Assembly (NCBI GenBank): GCA_028822125.1
Contig: JAPKEK010000188.1
Span: 1-5,703 of the forward strand
Source: Pseudomonadales bacterium
GTDB taxonomy: Bacteria; Pseudomonadota; Gammaproteobacteria; Pseudomonadales; Azotimanducaceae
Direction: 5' to 3'
Length of the DNA stretch: 5,703 nt
Made by a program: the position numbers and the translations under genes. Position 1 is the first letter of the stretch, and every line of letters starts with the position of its first letter. Positions 1-5,703 of the stretch are shown here, in pieces. The notes beneath the pieces were generated by a model that saw nothing but the letters and a program-made list of their open reading frames with translations, was not told the DNA's origin and ran no database searches.

Positions 1-1682
1 GTTATATCCAGTAATTCAAGAGGCGGTACGGTCAACGGGTTCTGCGACAGAACCACCAGATCTGCCTGTTTTCCGGGCTCAATACTGCCTTTGCTACTTT
101 CCTCAAAATACTGGTAAGCCGCGTTGATGGTGACCGCCTTTAAGGCCTCATGCACTGATATCTTCTGCGAGCTACCCAGCGTCTGACCACTGCGGGTCAG
201 GCGGTTTACTGTTGCCCATACCAATCTCAACATGTCGGGCGGCACTACAGGCGCATCATTATGGACCGTAAACAGAATATCTTTGTTTAGGCTGCTGGCA
301 GTAGGACTGATCCTACTACCCCGCTTGAGGCCCAAAACCGAATCTCTATGCCAATCTCCCCAATAAAAAGTATGCGCCGAGAAATACGAGGGAATAACCT
401 GCATCTTGGCAATGCGATCCAACTGGTCTTCACGCACTGTCTGGGCATGAATCATAACGGTTCGATGATCCATTGGTTTGCGCGGGTGTAGACTGCGAGC
501 AAGGGCATTCAAGAACAAATCAGCAGCAGCATCTCCATTTGCATGAGCCAGTATAGGCGTGGCGGAACCAATAAATTTTTCAAAAAGCGCATCAACAGAA
601 GCTGCCGGCATGACCGGATATCCTCGATAGTCTGCACCTTTACCCTCCGGTGGAACCGCATAGGGTTCAGTCAGAAACGCGGTTTTCCCCTGGGGTGAGC
701 CGTCCAGGATCATCTTGATGCCACCTACGCGAAAACCATTTCTATATTTCTGGCTATGGATGTTGTGCAGATCAGGGTCAGCGAGGTTTTTTTCCTGAAC
801 TCGAAGATAGGCGACCACATCAATAGGAAAAGCACTGCCTCGGCTTGCAGCTCTGAGCATCTTGATGGAGGCTGCAGAAGCACCGCCTTCCTGGGCCGTG
901 GTAATACCATTGCTGGCGAAATCCAGGATGCCACGCTGCAAATCCCCGAACGGGTCCTTACTGGGTGCCTGAAACCGATGCACAGCAGAGGTTGCCGATT
1001 CTTCCAGCACGCCATTGGGTTTTTGACTGCCGGTGAAACGCCTTATAACACCCCCTGGCGGATTTACTGAAGTCTCATTAATCCCGGCAATTTCCAGTGC
1101 CCGGGAATTAACTGCTGCAAGATGCCCGGACACATGCATTAACAAAATGGGCAGTGTCAGGGAAACCTGGTCGAGATCAATTATAGTTGGATGTCGCCCC
1201 TCAGCGAGCAGTGAATCATCGTAACCCAGGCCCACAACCCATTGGTCCTGTGCGGGGTTACTCTTTTGAATAAAGTCTCTCAGCGCCTGGATCAGGTCCG
1301 CTATGTTTTCCGCAGGGCCGACCGGTGGCGATGCCACATTGGCCATACCAGCAATGCTGGAGTGAAACGAGATGTGGCCATGGGCATCGATAAAACCCGG
1401 TAACAAGGCACGATCACCCAGCTCTATGGTTTCGCCAACGCTGCCTTGCCAATCCTTGCGATCACCCACATAAATGATTTTATCGCCTTTCACAGCAACA
1501 AAATTCACCGGTCGCGTTGAACCACTGATGGGAATAATGTGCTCGCCATAAAAGGCGATGTCCGCTTGCTGAGCTTGGTTCTGGAACGAATCAGCTTGAA
1601 GCCCGGCAACCCTGTTCTCTGCTAAAGGCTGTCCTGCAAAGCAACAGGACAGGGCTAACGATATCCATGCAAGGTATTTCAA
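1..1682 (-). CDS. Exported amidohydrolase, YtcJ-like (amidohydrolase family 3), C-terminus beyond window
   Basis: A metal-dependent hydrolase, probably cutting an amide or C-N bond in a small molecule; the substrate cannot be read from sequence. The frame is open for 560 residues and leaves the window, probably about 20-30 residues short of the end. Residues 1-21 form a signal sequence (basic MKY, then a hydrophobic stretch with Cys-Cys at 13-14), so a periplasmic location is inferred; the lipobox fit is poor. Family marks follow in order: PGFIDAHGH with the metal pair His101/His103, the KMILDGS block with Lys323 as the probable bridging lysine, HANGD with His380, MIHAQ with His412, and HNDAP with His474/Asp476. 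The C-terminal GSIEPGKQADLVVL returns to the small beta domain. The TTG start is chosen because GGGGGAG lies 7 bases upstream and it begins the signal sequence. It lies 125 bases downstream of ychF on the same strand. Some relatives are annotated AepA, a name that does not establish function. Confidence 0.9.
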   Translation of the reverse strand, partial: MKYLAWISLALSCCFAGQPLAENRVAGLQADSFQNQAQQADIAFYGEHIIPISGSTRPVNFVAVKGDKIIYVGDRKDWQGSVGETIELGDRALLPGFIDAHGHISFHSSIAGMANVASPPVGPAENIADLIQALRDFIQKSNPAQDQWVVGLGYDDSLLAEGRHPTIIDLDQVSLTLPILLMHVSGHLAAVNSRALEIAGINETSVNPPGGVIRRFTGSQKPNGVLEESATSAVHRFQAPSKDPFGDLQRGILDFASNGITTAQEGGASAASIKMLRAASRGSAFPIDVVAYLRVQEKNLADPDLHNIHSQKYRNGFRVGGIKMILDGSPQGKTAFLTEPYAVPPEGKGADYRGYPVMPAASVDALFEKFIGSATPILAHANGDAAADLFLNALARSLHPRKPMDHRTVMIHAQTVREDQLDRIAKMQVIPSYFSAHTFYWGDWHRDSVLGLKRGSRISPTASSLNKDILFTVHNDAPVVPPDMLRLVWATVNRLTRSGQTLGSSQKISVHEALKAVTINAAYQYFEESSKGSIEPGKQADLVVLSQNPLTVPPLELLDI

Positions 1683-1689
1683 TGGCGCG

Positions 1690-1696
1690 CTCCCCC
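1690..1696 (-). promoter_or_regulatory. Ribosome binding site deciding the TTG start of the amidohydrolase
   Basis: GGGGGAG on the minus strand, 7 bases before a TTG codon. No in-frame ATG or GTG fits the signal sequence better; another in-frame TTG further upstream (about 1725) would add a polar stretch in front of the hydrophobic core and has no comparable site. Confidence 0.65.
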
Positions 1697-1764
1697 GGCT
1701 ATTTTGGCTTCGATCATGCCATGGCAAGGGGTTAACACCAAATAAGAATGGCAAAGCGACTAAC

Positions 1765-1797
1765 ATTCCCAGTTGTTTATCTCTCGCGGCTGGGAAT
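1765..1797. repeat. Perfect 8-bp inverted repeat (ATTCCCAG / CTGGGAAT, 17-base spacer)
   Basis: The arms are at 1765-1772 and 1790-1797, 11 bases past the ychF stop codon. In RNA either strand would fold into a stem of 8 pairs with a 17-base loop. No U-run follows on the minus strand (next bases are GTTAGTC), so it lacks the tail of an intrinsic terminator. It could be a 3'-end stabilising hairpin for the ychF transcript, a two-armed operator for the amidohydrolase, or chance. Confidence 0.5.
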
Positions 1798-1807
1798 CCT
1801 GCAGGCC

Positions 1808-2899
1808 CTACACGTTAAAACGAAAATGAATGACATCGCCATCCTGAACCAGGTAATCCTTGCCCTCCAGTCGCCATTTGCCGGCCTGTTTAGCCCCGGC
1901 TTCACCCTGGCCACTGATATAATCGTCATAGCTGATCACTTCTGCGCGAATGAAGCCCCTTTCAAAGTCAGTGTGAATCACGGCAGCGGCCTTAGGTGCA
2001 GGTGCCTGCTGTTTTACCGTCCAGGCCCTGACTTCCTTCACGCCTGCGGTAAAATAAGTCTGCAGTCCTAAAAGCCGATACCCCGCTCTGATGACTCTAT
2101 CAAGGCCAGGTTCATTCACACCCAACTCATTTAAGAACTCAAGCCTCTCATCATCCTCCAGTTCGGCGATTTCAGCTTCCAGTTTATTGCAGATGGTTAC
2201 GACTTCCGCACCTTCAGCATCCGCAATGGTTTGTACGACCGCTAGTAACCCACGCTCATCAATATCGGAGTCACCCACATTAGCAATGTAAAGCACCTTC
2301 TTCATCGTTAACAGGTGCAGTGTTCCCACAAGCGCTTGCTGATCCTCGGTCAATTTCAGCGTCCGGGCTGGCTGGCCCTGATCAATATGCGCTTGCATGG
2401 CCTCAAACACCTCCAGATCTACCAAGGCTTCTTTGTTACCGCTTTTGGCAATGCGCTCAACTCGACTGATGGCTTTAGTAACAGTCTCCAGATCGGCCAA
2501 TTGCAATTCCGTGTTAATGATTTCAATATCTCGGGCGGGATCAATCGTATTTTCAACATGAACCACATTATCATCTTCAAAACAACGAACCACATGACCG
2601 ATGGCATCGGTCTCCCTGATATTGGCAAGAAACTGATTGCCCAGCCCTTCGCCTTTTGACGCGCCTTCGACCAGACCCGCGATGTCAACAAATTCCATGG
2701 TGGTCGGAACAACACGCTGCGGGCTGACAATATCAGCCAGTGCGTCCAGGCGCGGGTCAGGCATGGGTACGGTACCGGAGTTGGGTTCAATCGTGCAGAA
2801 AGGGAAATTTTCCGCTGCTATTCCCGCCTTGGTCAGCGCATTAAACAAGGTCGACTTCCCCACATTGGGAAGCCCCACAATTCCACACTTAAATCCCAT
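1808..2899 (-). CDS. ychF: Ribosome-binding ATPase YchF (OBG/Ola1-type P-loop NTPase)
   Basis: A cytoplasmic P-loop NTPase of the Obg family that, in known homologues, binds ribosomes and prefers ATP to GTP; it is linked to stress responses. The 363 residues match the family length. Walker A is GLPNVGKS at residues 9-16. Switch II is DIAG at 72-75, followed by Leu76 where Ras-type GTPases have the catalytic Gln, as is normal for this family, and the GASKGEGLGNQFL signature. A helical insert occupies about 135-200. The C-terminal TGS domain (about 279-363) carries TYFTAGVKEVRAWT and ends in FRFNV. The base-recognition motif is NVGD at 207-210; the family norm is NxxE, so Asp210 is unusual. The ATG is 2 bases after the pth stop, and its GGAG ribosome site lies inside the end of pth, which suggests translational coupling. 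Confidence 0.98.
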   Translation of the reverse strand: MGFKCGIVGLPNVGKSTLFNALTKAGIAAENFPFCTIEPNSGTVPMPDPRLDALADIVSPQRVVPTTMEFVDIAGLVEGASKGEGLGNQFLANIRETDAIGHVVRCFEDDNVVHVENTIDPARDIEIINTELQLADLETVTKAISRVERIAKSGNKEALVDLEVFEAMQAHIDQGQPARTLKLTEDQQALVGTLHLLTMKKVLYIANVGDSDIDERGLLAVVQTIADAEGAEVVTICNKLEAEIAELEDDERLEFLNELGVNEPGLDRVIRAGYRLLGLQTYFTAGVKEVRAWTVKQQAPAPKAAAVIHTDFERGFIRAEVISYDDYISGQGEAGAKQAGKWRLEGKDYLVQDGDVIHFRFNV

Positions 2900-2901
2900 G
2901 T

Positions 2902-3519
2902 TTACTCCGAAGTATTATCATCAGACAAATTTTCTTTTACCGCCTTTGGGGTATGCAGGTTTTTCAATGCATCTTCCCAACGGTCCGCCAGTAATGCGGG
3001 CATTATTGCCAAAACCTCTGCAAAAGCCACATCAACTGCCGCTCTCTCAGCGGGCGCTGGTTTACTGAGCACATGAGGTGTCACATCAGCTTTATGTCCC
3101 GGGCGGCCAATACCAATACGCAACCGCCGGAATGATTGGTCACCGCCAAGATGACGGGAAATATCTTTTAAACCATTGTGCCCGGCTAATCCGCCGCCCT
3201 GTTTTAATCGCACCGTCCCCGGGGGAAGGTCCAACTCATCATGCGCGACAACAATGGCCGCTGCTGGGATTTTAAAAAAATGACACAGTGCGCCTACGGC
3301 CCGGCCACTTTCATTCATAAAGGTACTCGGAATGAACAGGCGAAATTCGACGCCACTATAATTAGCGACAGCAAGCCGGCCAAAAAATTTCTTTTCCTCT
3401 TTAAAGGTAGCACCGATTTCCCTGGCAAGCATTTCGGCAAACCAGGCACCCGCATTGTGGCGGGTGCCCGTGTATTGAGCGCCAGGGTTACCAAGGCCTA
3501 CGATGAGCGACAGGCTCAT
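2902..3519 (-). CDS. pth: Peptidyl-tRNA hydrolase
   Basis: Cleaves the ester bond of peptidyl-tRNAs that drop off the ribosome, freeing tRNA for reuse; essential and cytoplasmic in studied bacteria. The start has the family signature LIVGLGNPG..Y..TRHNAG. By alignment with the E. coli enzyme, the active-site residues are all present: Asn11, catalytic His21, Asn69 in PSTFMNESG, Asp94 in AHDELDLPPG, and Asn115 in GGLAGHNGLKDI. The RRLRIGIGRPG block follows at 131-141. At 205 residues it is slightly longer than the E. coli enzyme (194), the extra being a short acidic C-terminal tail. The ribosome site is weak (CGAG about 9 bases before the ATG), 25 bases after the rplY stop. The stop codon is 2 bases from the ychF start, so the two are almost certainly co-transcribed. 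Confidence 0.98.
   Translation of the reverse strand: MSLSLIVGLGNPGAQYTGTRHNAGAWFAEMLAREIGATFKEEKKFFGRLAVANYSGVEFRLFIPSTFMNESGRAVGALCHFFKIPAAAIVVAHDELDLPPGTVRLKQGGGLAGHNGLKDISRHLGGDQSFRRLRIGIGRPGHKADVTPHVLSKPAPAERAAVDVAFAEVLAIMPALLADRWEDALKNLHTPKAVKENLSDDNTSE
2905..2908 (-). promoter_or_regulatory. ychF ribosome binding site inside the end of pth
   Basis: GGAG on the minus strand sits directly before the TAA stop of pth and 5 bases before the ychF ATG. Ribosomes terminating on pth would therefore cover the ychF start site, a layout typical of translational coupling. Confidence 0.7.
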
Positions 3520-3544
3520 AGATAATTACTCGACCAGTGCAGGC

Positions 3545-4219
3545 TTATTCTTCGCTTTCGCCTTCGGTCCCCGTTTCAGTCTCGTCAACATCACTGGCTT
3601 CTTCTTCTTCACCTTCTTCCAGTTCTAATTCAGCGCGCTTATTAAGGTGGACTGAGGCAACAACCTGATCATAATCAGCGCCGTGAGTCAGTGCAGGGAT
3701 GGTGACACCTTCAGGCAGATTGATTTCACTCATATGCACTACCTGGCCTAGCTCTAGATCAGTCAAATCCACTTCGATAAATTCCGGAAGTGCCCCTGGC
3801 AGACAGCTGATTTCCACCTGTGACATGTTATGCGAGATCTGCCCACCACCGAGCTTCACGCCAACACATAATTCCTCATTTAAGAAATGCAGTGGAACTT
3901 CAACTGAGATCAAATGATCCATCTGAACTCTCAGGAAATCCGCATGCATGATTCTTGGTTTTGCAGGGTGACGCTGTAAGTCCTTAATGATTACAGACTG
4001 TTTTTCACCGTCAATAGTCAACGTTAATACATGCGAGTAAAACGCTTCGTTTTCACAGGCCATGGCGAGGTCTTTGTGCGCCATGGTCAGCGATTGTGGT
4101 TCCCGTCCTGCTCCATATATAACAGCAGGTATCTGATCGGCCTTACGACGCAGGCGGCGGCTCGCACCTTTCCCCATGTCTGTTCTCAGCTCGGCACTTA
4201 ACTCGAAGTCAGCAGCCAT
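3545..4219 (-). CDS. rplY: 50S ribosomal protein bL25, long (TL5/CTC) form
   Basis: A ribosomal protein that binds 5S rRNA in the large subunit. The N-terminal 5S-binding domain (about 1-98) shows GKGASRRLRR (16-25), PAVIYG (31-36) and LQRHPAKPRIMHADFLRV (81-98). A C-terminal beta domain (about 100-192), absent from the short E. coli protein, makes this the long form known in Thermus TL5 and Bacillus CTC. The last 28 residues are an acidic tail rich in Glu, encoded by repeated GAA/GAG. An in-frame ATG at 4255 would add 12 residues, but AGGAG lies 6 bases before the ATG at 4219, and MAADFELSAELR fits the family N-terminus, so 224 residues is preferred. It lies 66 bases after prs and 25 before pth. 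Confidence 0.96.
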   Translation of the reverse strand: MAADFELSAELRTDMGKGASRRLRRKADQIPAVIYGAGREPQSLTMAHKDLAMACENEAFYSHVLTLTIDGEKQSVIIKDLQRHPAKPRIMHADFLRVQMDHLISVEVPLHFLNEELCVGVKLGGGQISHNMSQVEISCLPGALPEFIEVDLTDLELGQVVHMSEINLPEGVTIPALTHGADYDQVVASVHLNKRAELELEEGEEEEASDVDETETGTEGESEE

Positions 4220-4225
4220 TTTTAG

Positions 4226-4230
4226 CTCCT
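4226..4230 (-). promoter_or_regulatory. Ribosome binding site fixing the rplY start
   Basis: AGGAG on the minus strand, 6 bases before the ATG at 4219. It lies within the extra reading frame that a start at 4255 would require, and supports the shorter protein. Confidence 0.8.
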
Positions 4231-4271
4231 TAAATTGGCAGAACGCTGCGACCACGTCCTGCTATTGTGAT

Positions 4272-4284
4272 GCCCTGTCAGGGC
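4272..4284 (-). repeat. Small GC hairpin between prs and rplY
   Basis: GCCCTGACAGGGC on the minus strand begins 1 base after the prs stop codon and can form 5 pairs around a 3-base loop. The following bases (ATCACAATAG) hold no U-run, so it is not an intrinsic terminator and read-through into rplY is expected. A role in protecting the prs 3' end or tuning rplY dosage is only a possibility. Confidence 0.4.
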
Positions 4285-4285
4285 G

Positions 4286-5266
4286 TTAAAAAAGTGCTGG
4301 TTGAATGCGTTTGGCAAACAATGCACTTAATGATTCTTCGTTACTGATCCGGCGAATTGATTCTGCTAGCTCATCGGCAACACTCAATTGTCTGATCCCC
4401 GGTACTGCACAGGCCTCATCAGACAAGGGGATGGTATCGGTCACAACCAATTCATCCAGGGATGAACCGCCTAAGTTTTCTAATGCCCGCCCAGATAGTA
4501 CTGGATGGGTGCAATAGGCAATGACCTTGGTAGCGCCCTCTCTTTTCAAGGCATCTGCCGCTGCACAGAGTGTACCTGCAGTATCGACCATATCATCAAC
4601 CAGAACACAGGTTCGTCCGGCCACATCACCAATGATATGCATCACCTCCGACTGGTTAGCCTCCGGTCTTCGTTTGTCGATAATGGCCAGATCTGCGTCA
4701 TTCAACAATTTGGCCATCGCCCTGGCTCTGACCACCCCACCCACATCAGGTGACACAATCATCACATCCGTATAAAGGCCCGCCTCTACCTGCCTTTCGA
4801 TATCCAGAAGCAAAACGGGGGTAGCATAAATATTATCAACCGGCACGTTAAAAAACCCCTGGATCTGGTCGGCGTGCAGATCTATTGTCAGTACCCGATC
4901 GATTCCCGCGCTGGTCAGCATGTCGGCAACAACCTTTGCAGTGATTGGTACACGCGCTGACCTGACCCGGCGGTCCTGCCTGGCATAACCAAAATACGGT
5001 ATCACAGCAGTAATACGAGCCGCGGATGCCCTGTGCATGCAATCGACCATCACGATAAGTTCCATCAGGTTATCGTTGGTCGGTGCGCAGGTAGGCTGCA
5101 CGATAAAAACATCCTTACCACGAACGTTTTCGATAATTTCAACGCTGACTTCACCATCACTGAAACGACCGACCTCAGCATCGCCTAGATCAAGCCGTAA
5201 TCGGTCCGCTACCCTATTTGCCAACGCAACATGGGCATTTCCGGTGAATATCTTGAGCTCGGCCAC
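4286..5266 (-). CDS. prs: Ribose-phosphate pyrophosphokinase (PRPP synthetase, class I)
   Basis: Transfers pyrophosphate from ATP to ribose 5-phosphate, making PRPP for purine, pyrimidine, NAD, histidine and tryptophan synthesis in the cytoplasm. Key elements in order: FSDGE (35-39), the ATP-binding RQDRR (96-100) followed by VRSARVPITAK, the family signature DLHADQIQGFF (129-139) with metal-binding His131, the catalytic-loop DKRRPEAN (197-204) with Lys198, and the PRPP loop DDMVDTAGT (224-232). The 326 residues exceed the E. coli protein (315) by about 11 at the C-terminus, after NEESLSALF. The start is GTG, with GGGGA 7 bases upstream; in-frame stops lie 6 and 8 codons upstream with no other standard start between. 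It follows tRNA-Gln by 30 bases and is probably on the same primary transcript. Confidence 0.98.
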   Translation of the reverse strand: MAELKIFTGNAHVALANRVADRLRLDLGDAEVGRFSDGEVSVEIIENVRGKDVFIVQPTCAPTNDNLMELIVMVDCMHRASAARITAVIPYFGYARQDRRVRSARVPITAKVVADMLTSAGIDRVLTIDLHADQIQGFFNVPVDNIYATPVLLLDIERQVEAGLYTDVMIVSPDVGGVVRARAMAKLLNDADLAIIDKRRPEANQSEVMHIIGDVAGRTCVLVDDMVDTAGTLCAAADALKREGATKVIAYCTHPVLSGRALENLGGSSLDELVVTDTIPLSDEACAVPGIRQLSVADELAESIRRISNEESLSALFAKRIQPALF

Positions 5267-5273
5267 GCGCGTA

Positions 5274-5278
5274 TCCCC
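5274..5278 (-). promoter_or_regulatory. Ribosome binding site for the GTG start of prs
   Basis: GGGGA on the minus strand, 7 bases before GTG. In-frame TAA codons just upstream exclude a longer protein, so this site and the GTG together define the start. Confidence 0.6.
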
Positions 5279-5286
5279 AATTTAGG

Positions 5287-5292
5287 ATTATA
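5287..5292 (-). promoter_or_regulatory. Possible -10 element (TATAAT) between tRNA-Gln and prs
   Basis: A perfect TATAAT lies on the minus strand 4 bases after the tRNA CCA end and 20 bases before the prs GTG. Transcription would start near 5280, giving a very short leader. No -35 match is found at 15-19 bases spacing, where the tRNA T-arm lies, and there is no TGn extension. It may be an internal prs promoter or simply an AT-rich spacer cut during tRNA processing. Confidence 0.3.
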
Positions 5293-5296
5293 AGAG

Positions 5297-5372
5297 TGGC
5301 TGGGGTGGAGGGACTCGAACCCCCGCATGCAAGGATCAAAACCTTGTGCCTTACCAACTTGGCGACACCCCA
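5297..5372 (-). tRNA. tRNA-Gln (anticodon TTG)
   Basis: Carries glutamine to CAA and, by wobble, CAG codons. All 76 bases are seen, including an encoded CCA. The acceptor stem TGGGGTG pairs with CACCCCA; the first pair U1-A72 and discriminator G are typical of glutamine tRNAs. The D arm is GCC-loop-GGC. The anticodon stem CAAGG/CCTTG holds the loop TTTTGAT, with the anticodon at 5337-5339. The T arm has GGGGG/CCCTC with TTCGAGT and one G-U pair. It sits 24 bases after ispE and 30 before prs, with no terminator or clear promoter in either gap, so release by processing from a longer transcript is likely. Confidence 0.98.
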
Positions 5373-5396
5373 ATCCCTTAAATAAATCTCACTTGT

Positions 5397-5703
5397 TCAG
5401 GTTTCGCTCTGGTAGCGCTGCAATCGTGTATGCAAACTACTGGAGTTCAACGACGGTATCAAATACCCGGTCCATTTTTTCGGAATCTGCGGCAAGACCG
5501 CCTGACCGTTTTCCTCTGAACCAACATCTAAAAATACGCTACTACCTGAGCCGGTCATTTTAACAGTGCCCCACTGGCTTAACCAGTTCTTTGCACTTTG
5601 TACTTCGGGAAAAAGCCTGAATACGACGCTTTCCAGGTCATTATTCCATGAATCGGTGTTTCCGCCGTCTTCTGAAAAACGCGCTATTGTCCTTGCAGGA
5701 GTA
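5397..5703 (-). CDS. ispE: 4-diphosphocytidyl-2-C-methyl-D-erythritol kinase, C-terminal part
   Basis: A GHMP-superfamily kinase that phosphorylates CDP-methylerythritol in the MEP (non-mevalonate) pathway to isoprenoid precursors. Only the last 101 residues lie in the window; the start is beyond the right edge. The identifying block is MTGSGSSVFLDV, the glycine-rich third GHMP motif near the phosphate site. It is preceded by NDLESVVFRLFPEVQSAKNWL, where the family has N-x-(L/F)-E followed by P-E-V. The end, LNSSSLHTRL, matches the conserved LNxSPLH ending with Ser in place of Pro. The assignment rests also on its place directly before tRNA-Gln and prs, the usual order in pseudomonads. The reading frame is uninterrupted to the TGA. 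Confidence 0.93.
   Translation of the reverse strand, partial: TPARTIARFSEDGGNTDSWNNDLESVVFRLFPEVQSAKNWLSQWGTVKMTGSGSSVFLDVGSEENGQAVLPQIPKKWTGYLIPSLNSSSLHTRLQRYQSET

Larger units (their letters stand above)
1683..1807. other. Intergenic gap between ychF and the amidohydrolase
   Basis: This 125-base gap is the largest non-coding stretch in the window. It holds an 8-bp inverted repeat (1765-1797), a 10-bp palindrome TGCCATGGCA (1717-1726) and the ribosome binding site of the amidohydrolase. I see no good sigma70 promoter: TTGCCA-like hexamers occur, but none has a convincing -10 at 16-18 bases. No run of T follows either repeat on either strand, so there is no classical intrinsic terminator. 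Whether the amidohydrolase has its own promoter or is read through from ychF is open. Confidence 0.6.

Noticed and set aside
725..1015. Minus-strand 96-codon frame within the amidohydrolase
   Set aside because: At first it suggests a broken gene, but the main frame is open without interruption from 1682 to the left edge, and carries all family motifs; this is an out-of-frame shadow.
756..1070. Plus-strand open frame of 104 codons opposite the amidohydrolase
   Set aside because: It lies wholly within a well-supported minus-strand gene, has no recognisable motif and reads like an antisense shadow.
1717..1726. 10-bp palindrome TGCCATGGCA as an operator
   Set aside because: Too short and too common by chance to support a regulator site without conservation data.
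2315..2659. Plus-strand open frame of 114 codons opposite ychF
   Set aside because: Antisense to the conserved ychF helical insert and P-loop domain; composition follows from the opposite strand.
2637..3068. Plus-strand open frame of 143 codons spanning the ychF-pth junction
   Set aside because: It is antisense to two conserved essential-type genes, with no ribosome site or family resemblance.
4272..4284. Intrinsic terminator after prs
   Set aside because: The stem is short and no U-run follows on the minus strand. The A/T run beside it is on the wrong side of the hairpin for prs transcription.
1..5703. A novel defence, mobile or multi-gene accessory system
   Set aside because: All genes but one belong to a conserved housekeeping cluster in its usual order. 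There are no integrases, transposases, repeat arrays, attachment sites or duplicated tRNA ends; the tRNA-Gln is intact and followed directly by prs.

Overview
The window is a compact, all-minus-strand stretch of a bacterial chromosome. Read in transcription order (right to left) it runs: 3' end of ispE, tRNA-Gln(UUG), prs, rplY, pth, ychF, then after a 125-base gap an exported amidohydrolase that leaves the left edge. The order ispE / tRNA-Gln / prs / rplY / pth / ychF is the arrangement I know from Pseudomonas and related Gammaproteobacteria. Together with protein sequences close to that group, it points to a gammaproteobacterium of moderate G+C. I cannot name a genus.

Region by region: 5397-5703 is the C-terminal third of IspE (isoprenoid precursor kinase). 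5297-5372 is a complete tRNA-Gln with encoded CCA. 4286-5266 is PRPP synthetase with a GTG start. 3545-4219 is long-form ribosomal protein bL25 with an acidic tail; its start is set by a strong ribosome binding site. 2902-3519 is peptidyl-tRNA hydrolase. 1808-2899 is the ribosome-associated ATPase YchF, whose start codon lies two bases after the pth stop. 1683-1807 is the only sizeable non-coding gap. 1-1682 is a YtcJ-type amidohydrolase with a TTG start and a signal sequence.

The first six genes serve precursor supply and translation: isoprenoid precursors, charged-tRNA substrate, PRPP for nucleotides, a 5S rRNA-binding protein, recycling of peptidyl-tRNA and a ribosome-binding ATPase. Short gaps and shared strand suggest one or a few long transcripts from which the tRNA is cut. 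The amidohydrolase looks like an unrelated accessory gene downstream.

I found no mobile element, CRISPR array, phage gene or unknown multi-gene system. The observations worth a second look are small: an Asp in place of the usual Glu in the YchF base-recognition motif, an 8-bp inverted repeat in the ychF-amidohydrolase gap, a TATAAT hexamer directly after the tRNA, and the unassigned exported hydrolase.
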